Part shown: one piece after another, positions 5,527 through 6,039 of the stretch
Position numbering within the stretch: the first letter of the stretch is position 1
Layout of the letters: the number at the start of each line of letters is the position of its first letter
Position numbers and translations under genes: made by a program
Notes under the pieces: generated by a model
The model's database searches: none
What the model saw: the letters and a program-made list of their open reading frames with translations, nothing else
What the model was told of the DNA's origin: nothing
Origin: Bryobacterales bacterium
GTDB lineage: Bacteria > Acidobacteriota > Terriglobia > Bryobacterales > Bryobacteraceae
NCBI GenBank assembly: GCA_016880505.1
Contig: JAEHDI010001035.1
Span: forward strand, 1 to 6,039
Length of the DNA stretch: 6,039 nucleotides
Reading direction: 5' to 3'

Positions 5527-5615
5527 AAGTGGTCATCCACTACAACACCAAAATCCTCCTTGACCGGGTGGTGGAGCGGTGGGTCAGCGCAAGTCGTCTG
5601 GCACGGGCGCCTGGC

Positions 5616-6039
5616 TCACTGCTTCAACGCCGCGGCGATGGCCTTTTCTGCCAGCGCGAGCATGATGTCGTAACCGGCGTCGTTGGGATGCCGCCCGTCG
5701 TGGGTCAGCTCGCGCCGCAACATCTGCTCTTCGTCCGCCATGGCCGAGTAGTAATCCAGGTAGACGAGTCCGTTCTTCTCGGCATATTGCCGAATCCAGC
5801 TATTCAGCGCTCGGATCTTCCGGAGCCCCATGTCCAGCGCGGCCAGCAACTCCGGCGGGCGGACCTCCGTCGGCTTCCGGAAGCAGTCGCAGGCTGGCGG
5901 CAGGGAAGCCAGCACCACGCGAATGCCATTAGCCCTGGCGAGCTCCGCCATGGACATGAGGTTGTCTTCGATGGCTTCGAGCGTGGTGGAACCGGTGCCG
6001 CCGGCGATGTCGTTGGTGCCGCCTAGGATGACCACGGCC
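5616..6039 (-). CDS. SGNH/GDSL-type hydrolase, C-terminal part (5' truncated by window)
   Basis: About 140 codons read from the window edge to TGA at 5616-5618. The frame is open at 6039, so the GTG at 6035 is internal, and the block I Gly-Asp-Ser nucleophile lies outside the window. VILGGTNDIAGG is SGNH block III; its Asn helps form the oxyanion hole. Near the end, LTHDGRHPNDAGYDIM is block V, with the catalytic Asp and His three apart (DxxH). The helix-strand pattern between (IRVVLASLPP, LVYLDYYSAM) is that of the flavodoxin-like SGNH fold. These enzymes cleave esters of sugars, lipids or acetylated glycans; the closest pattern is the GDSL lipase/acylhydrolase group with platelet-activating-factor acetylhydrolase-like members. 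Whether it is exported cannot be judged. The C10 peptidase gene follows on the same strand about 90 bases on. Confidence 0.92.
   Translation of the reverse strand, partial: AVVILGGTNDIAGGTGSTTLEAIEDNLMSMAELARANGIRVVLASLPPACDCFRKPTEVRPPELLAALDMGLRKIRALNSWIRQYAEKNGLVYLDYYSAMADEEQMLRRELTHDGRHPNDAGYDIMLALAEKAIAAALKQ

Noticed and set aside
5529..6026. Plus-strand 165-residue frame opposite the SGNH hydrolase
   Set aside because: The minus strand carries both SGNH block III and block V; this frame is its shadow.

Overview
The window is high-GC bacterial DNA and looks chromosomal. One coding line I counted (1681-1740) is about 68% G+C. It carries an assortment of genes separated by repeat-rich spacers. 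A Tat-exported Gfo/Idh/MocA oxidoreductase, a secreted cupin, a PilZ protein, a C10-type cysteine peptidase and GGGGAC...GTCCCC palindromic repeats together suggest an acidobacterium of the Solibacter/Bryobacter kind. That placement is inferred; Planctomycetes or Verrucomicrobia are not excluded.

Left part, plus strand. The window opens inside the 3' end of a gene for a small HExxH metallopeptidase (ends 299). A spacer with a palindromic repeat (341-404) follows, then a PilZ-domain gene (557-946). After about 380 bases with no credible gene but a perfect GC hairpin (1179-1202) comes the best-supported gene, a Tat-signal Gfo/Idh/MocA oxidoreductase (1326-2627). It faces a minus-strand cupin gene (2744-3193), and a cluster of GGACAG/CTGTCC hairpins (2636-2733) fills the convergent gap. 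A second copy of the 49-bp palindrome (3227-3275) lies just upstream of the cupin start.

Middle part, about 3480-4350. This is a compositional island. One minus-strand gene (3488-3988), resembling L-2-amino-thiazoline-4-carboxylic acid hydrolase/DUF6125-type proteins, is much AT-richer than its surroundings (45% G+C in a line I counted). On its upstream side lie a 45/46-bp tandem repeat, which brings -10-like TATACT boxes, and a short fragment resembling an IS1380-type transposase. On its downstream side, a GC-rich plus-strand reading frame that starts like a signal peptide appears to be cut at the island edge. This looks like a mobile or acquired insertion scar.

Right part, minus strand. 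Three genes run in the same direction: an SGNH/GDSL hydrolase (5' end outside the window), a C10 (streptopain-like) peptidase and a small membrane protein. The C10 gene has intact catalytic motifs, but its membrane-anchor N-terminus is in a different frame from the catalytic part. It is therefore a frameshifted gene, a slippage case or a sequence error, with a six-A run at the natural position for it.

I do not see a defined new multi-gene system. The points most worth following are the C10 frameshift, the paired palindromic repeats with a compensatory base change, and the island around 3480-4290.
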